Source: Verrucomicrobiota bacterium | GTDB lineage: Bacteria > Verrucomicrobiota > Verrucomicrobiia > Opitutales > Opitutaceae | Assembly (NCBI GenBank): GCA_023443985.1 | Contig: JAEZSJ010000034.1 | Coordinates: 1-14,355, forward strand | Direction of reading: 5' to 3' | Length of the DNA: 14,355 bases | In this document: positions 12,118-14,355 of the stretch, in pieces | Layout: each line of letters begins with the position of its first letter | Numbering within the stretch: position 1 is the stretch's first letter | Translations under genes and position numbers: made by a program | Notes under the pieces: model-generated | Told to the model about the DNA's origin: nothing | Seen by the model: only the letters and a program-made list of their open reading frames with translations | The model's database searches: none

Positions 12118-13089
12118 ATGCCCACACTCAATGAACTCTCGGAGCGCGAAGTCCTCGCGCTCGCCATCACCAGCGAGGAGGAGGACTCCCGCATCTACGA
12201 CACGTTCGCGGACCAATGCCGCGAGAATTTTCCCGCCTCGGAACAGCTCTTCGCGGAAATGGCGGCCGAGGAGCGCGGCCATCGCGACAGCCTCTACTCG
12301 CTCTACCGCGAGCGGTTCGGCGAGAAGCTGCCCGCGATCCGCCGCGAAGACGTGCGCGGGTTCCTGAAGCGCAAGCCGGTCTGGCTTTCGAAGCGCCTCC
12401 CGCTCGACCGCATGCGGCAGGAGGTCGCAGTCATGGAGTTGGAGACGACGCGCTTCTACGAACGCGCCGCCGCGCAGGCCACCGACCTCGGCGTCCGGCA
12501 GCTCTTCACCCATCTGGCCGAGGCCGAGCGCGGGCACGAACGGAAGGCCGTCGAGATCGAGAAGCGCCAGGAGAAGGGGGCCGAACGCGACGAGGAGAAG
12601 CTGGCCCAGCACCGGCTCTTCGTCCTCCAGTACGTGCAGCCCGGGCTCACCGGCCTGATCGACGGCTCGGTCTCCACGCTCGCCCCGCTCTTCGCCGCGG
12701 CCTTCGCGACCCACAGCAACAAGGACACGTTCCTCGTCGGCCTCGCCGCCTCCCTCGGCGCCGGCATCAGCATGGGCATCTCCGAGGCGATGGCCGACGA
12801 CGGCATCATCTCCGGGCGCGGCTCGCCGTGGCTGCGTGGTGTGGTCTGCGGCCTGATGACCACCGTCGGCGGGCTCGGTCACACCATCCCGTACCTCGTG
12901 CCGGATGCGTGGGCCAACGCCATCTGGCTCGCCACGAGCCTCGCCGGCATCGTCGTCGCGGTCGAGTTGGTCGCGATCGCCTGGATCCGCACCCGCTACA
13001 TGGAAACACCGTTCTTCCGCTCGGTCATGCAGGTCATCGTCGGTGGTGCGCTCGTCCTTGCGGCCGGTGCGATCATCGGATCCTCCTGA
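12118..13089 (+). CDS. Membrane-bound ferritin-like / VIT1 fusion (MbfA type, iron exporter)
   Basis: The 323-residue product fuses an N-terminal rubrerythrin/ferritin-like four-helix domain (about 1-160) to a C-terminal VIT1/CCC1 membrane domain (about 168-323). Di-iron ligand candidates are Glu20-Glu22, the EERGH motif (51-55), Glu107/Glu109 in VMELETTRFYE, and EAERGH (135-140). The membrane part starts with YVQPGLTGLIDGSVSTLAPLFAAAF and has about five hydrophobic segments. Known relatives are the MbfA proteins of Bradyrhizobium and Agrobacterium, which export iron and protect against iron and peroxide stress; length and domain order agree. The ferritin domain should face the cytoplasm and sense or oxidise Fe(II) for export. 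The ATG at 12118 opens directly into the first helix. The MBL gene follows after 16 bases, so the two are probably co-transcribed. Confidence 0.9.
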   Translation: MPTLNELSEREVLALAITSEEEDSRIYDTFADQCRENFPASEQLFAEMAAEERGHRDSLYSLYRERFGEKLPAIRREDVRGFLKRKPVWLSKRLPLDRMRQEVAVMELETTRFYERAAAQATDLGVRQLFTHLAEAERGHERKAVEIEKRQEKGAERDEEKLAQHRLFVLQYVQPGLTGLIDGSVSTLAPLFAAAFATHSNKDTFLVGLAASLGAGISMGISEAMADDGIISGRGSPWLRGVVCGLMTTVGGLGHTIPYLVPDAWANAIWLATSLAGIVVAVELVAIAWIRTRYMETPFFRSVMQVIVGGALVLAAGAIIGSS

Positions 13090-13105
13090 AACCGCCGCGC
13101 TCCCT

Positions 13106-13939
13106 ATGACCACAGTCACCCTTTTGGCCGAGAACACCGCCCGTGGCCTGGGCGTGCTGGGCGAGCACGGACTCGCGTGGTGGATCGACATCGGCACGCA
13201 CCGCGTGCTCTTCGACGCCGGCCAGGGCCTCGTGCTTGCGCCCAATGCCCGCCGGCTCGGCGCGGACCTGGCGACGGCCCACGCCATCGCGCTCAGCCAC
13301 GGGCACAGCGACCATGTCGGAGGATTGGAGACGGCGCTGACCGCCGCACCGCAGGCGGAGCTGTATCTCCATCCCGATGCCGTCGTGCGGCGGTTCACCG
13401 GTTCCGACCGCAAGCCCGTCGGCCGCCGGCTCAGCACCGACTTCATGGAGACGGAGGCGTTCCGCGCCGGGGGCCGCCGCGTGGTCGTCTCCCGCGCGCC
13501 GCAGGAGATCGCGCCCGGGGTATGGACGACCGGCGAGATCCCGCGGACCAACGATTTCGAGGACGTGGGCGGGCCGTTCTTCCTCGACGAGCAGCTCACG
13601 CGACCCGATCCGATTCTCGACGACCAGGCGGTGTTCTTCGCCGGCAAGGGAGGCACCGTGGTCGTGTTCGGCTGCGCGCATGCCGGGGTGGTGAATACAC
13701 TCGAACACATCCGCGCACTCACACCGGGCACGCCGCTGCACACGGTCGTGGGCGGCATGCATCTGCTCAATGCCGACGAGCGCCGGCTGACGGAGACCTT
13801 CGCCGCATTGCGGCGGCTCGGCGTGCAGCGCTTCGGTCCGAACCACTGCACCGGCTACGCCGCCACGGCGTTGTTCCAGCGCGAGTTTCCCGGCCGGTGT
13901 TTCCCGTGCTCCGCCGGTTCGCGACTGCTGTTCGAGTAG
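13106..13939 (+). CDS. Metallo-beta-lactamase-fold hydrolase, COG1237 group
   Basis: The 277-residue product has the MBL metal-binding motif SHGHSDHVGG (His65, His67, Asp69, His70), FGCAHAGVVNTLEH (residues 188-201) carrying the third-position His, and VVGGMHLL (214-221). This order, and the GCAHAG and GGMHL signatures, are those of COG1237, the group that includes proteins named 7,8-dihydropterin-6-methyl-4-(ribofuranosyl)aminobenzene-phosphate synthase; for bacterial members that activity is unproven. A C-terminal cluster NHCTG (246-250) and CFPC (265-268) may bind metal or be redox-active. It is probably a cytoplasmic Zn or Fe hydrolase. The start at 13106 lies 16 bases after the MbfA stop and gives the normal N-terminus; the longer open frame upstream is a shadow of mbfA. 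Confidence 0.88.
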   Translation: MTTVTLLAENTARGLGVLGEHGLAWWIDIGTHRVLFDAGQGLVLAPNARRLGADLATAHAIALSHGHSDHVGGLETALTAAPQAELYLHPDAVVRRFTGSDRKPVGRRLSTDFMETEAFRAGGRRVVVSRAPQEIAPGVWTTGEIPRTNDFEDVGGPFFLDEQLTRPDPILDDQAVFFAGKGGTVVVFGCAHAGVVNTLEHIRALTPGTPLHTVVGGMHLLNADERRLTETFAALRRLGVQRFGPNHCTGYAATALFQREFPGRCFPCSAGSRLLFE

Positions 13940-13959
13940 AGCCGCCTTCGGGGTATTAC

Positions 13960-13971
13960 GGGCATTTGCCC
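13960..13971 (+). terminator. Weak hairpin with a T-rich tail after the MBL gene
   Basis: GGGC-ATTT-GCCC forms a 4-bp GC stem about 20 bases after the MBL stop, followed by ATTTCTAGTTT. This is the nearest thing to an intrinsic terminator in the window and would separate the metal genes from the aromatic-pathway gene, but the stem is short and the tail is interrupted. Confidence 0.3.
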
Positions 13972-14032
13972 ATTTCTAGTTTGCCCAGCGTCGCCGCCCG
14001 CCCGCACCTTCTGGGGCTTCCTCCTCCCGATC

Positions 14033-14355
14033 GTGCAACGGACCTCCGACCTCAACGTCATCGAAGCGTGCCCGCTTCCAGCGCCGGCGGCGTTGCTGGC
14101 CGCGCTCCCCAAAACCGAGACGCAGGACGCCTGCGTCGTGCATTCGCGCACCGCCATTCGGCGCGTCTTGTTCGGCGATGACCGGCGCCTCCTCGTGATC
14201 GTCGGTCCTTGTTCGATCCATGATCTGGACGCCGGCCGCGAGTACGGACGCCGGCTTGCGGTGCTCGTCCGCGAACTCGGCGACCGCCTGGTCATCGCCA
14301 TGCGGGTGTACTTCGAGAAACCGCGCACCACCGTCGGGTGGAAGGGCCTCATTCA
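14033..14355 (+). CDS. 3-deoxy-7-phosphoheptulonate (DAHP) synthase, 5' part
   Basis: The frame runs off the right edge. The visible 107 residues start QRTSDLNVIEACPLPAPAALL after the initiator, then contain LVIVGPCSIHDLDAGREYG and the AMRVYFEKPRTTVGWKGLI block, both diagnostic of class I alpha DAHP synthases (AroF/AroG/AroH type). The enzyme condenses phosphoenolpyruvate with erythrose 4-phosphate as the first step of the shikimate pathway and is cytoplasmic and metal-dependent. I chose the GTG at 14033 because it stands just before the conserved N-terminal helix and no ATG lies between it and the in-frame stop at 13937. Which feedback type (Phe, Tyr or Trp) it is cannot be told. No Shine-Dalgarno is visible. 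The 93-base gap upstream holds the weak hairpin at 13960-13971 and no leader peptide I can support. Confidence 0.87.
   Translation, partial: MQRTSDLNVIEACPLPAPAALLAALPKTETQDACVVHSRTAIRRVLFGDDRRLLVIVGPCSIHDLDAGREYGRRLAVLVRELGDRLVIAMRVYFEKPRTTVGWKGLI

Noticed and set aside
11857..13851. 664-residue minus-strand open frame opposite mbfA and the MBL gene
   Set aside because: Spans three plus-strand genes, has no domain signature and shows shadow-type composition.
13940..14032. Trp/Phe/Tyr attenuator leader peptide before the DAHP synthase gene
   Set aside because: No short frame with runs of aromatic codons and no attenuator-like set of alternating stems is visible in the 93 bases.

Overview
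The window is strongly GC-rich and densely coding, with short or overlapping gene junctions and very few recognisable Shine-Dalgarno sites. The TonB-dependent receptor carries an LDPF-VSA type TonB-box region after its signal peptide. With the GC content and SD-poor starts, this suggests a Gram-negative PVC-type bacterium, perhaps Verrucomicrobiota of the Opitutaceae kind. That assignment is inference, since no rRNA or other marker gene is present.

Layout. (1) 1-2509, plus strand: the 3' end of a DUF89/ARMT1-like phosphatase gene, a possible 33-residue peptide, a C_GCAxxG_C_C redox protein, a flavin-binding PNPOx-like protein, a class I methyltransferase and a DUF4031 protein. Almost all are joined by ATGA or TGATG overlaps, so they look like one co-translated operon. 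(2) 2380-9570, minus strand, in transcription order: a COG0523 (CobW-like) GTPase, sufB, a threonyl-tRNA synthetase without a TGS domain, a TonB-dependent outer-membrane receptor and a ZIP metal transporter. The last gene converges with, and overlaps, the DUF4031 gene. (3) 9645 to the end, plus strand: peptide deformylase, a Mrp/NBP35-type Fe-S carrier ATPase and a COG0731 radical SAM enzyme, all ATGA-coupled; then a ferritin-like/VIT1 fusion (MbfA type), a COG1237 metallo-beta-lactamase-fold protein, and the 5' part of a DAHP synthase gene that runs off the window.

The shared theme is metal and Fe-S biology: outer-membrane and inner-membrane metal uptake (receptor, ZIP), a metallochaperone GTPase, Fe-S assembly and delivery (SufB, Mrp), metal-dependent enzymes (ThrRS, deformylase, MBL, radical SAM) and iron storage/export (MbfA). 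The minus-strand block resembles zinc-limitation loci in which COG0523 GTPases sit beside thrS or def. Here, however, both ThrRS and Def keep all their metal ligands. The two plus-strand blocks contain families that often travel together in anaerobes.

Most notable points: a COG0523 GTPase that has lost the first Cys of its CxCC motif and is translationally coupled to an isolated sufB; a ThrRS lacking TGS but carrying an insertion of roughly 50 residues with Cys and His just before its zinc-binding Cys; and a compact divergent control region (9570-9610) with a 12-bp palindrome inside an 8-bp inverted repeat. There is no gene-free stretch longer than about 100 bp, and I saw no tRNA, rRNA, CRISPR, IS element or known riboswitch.
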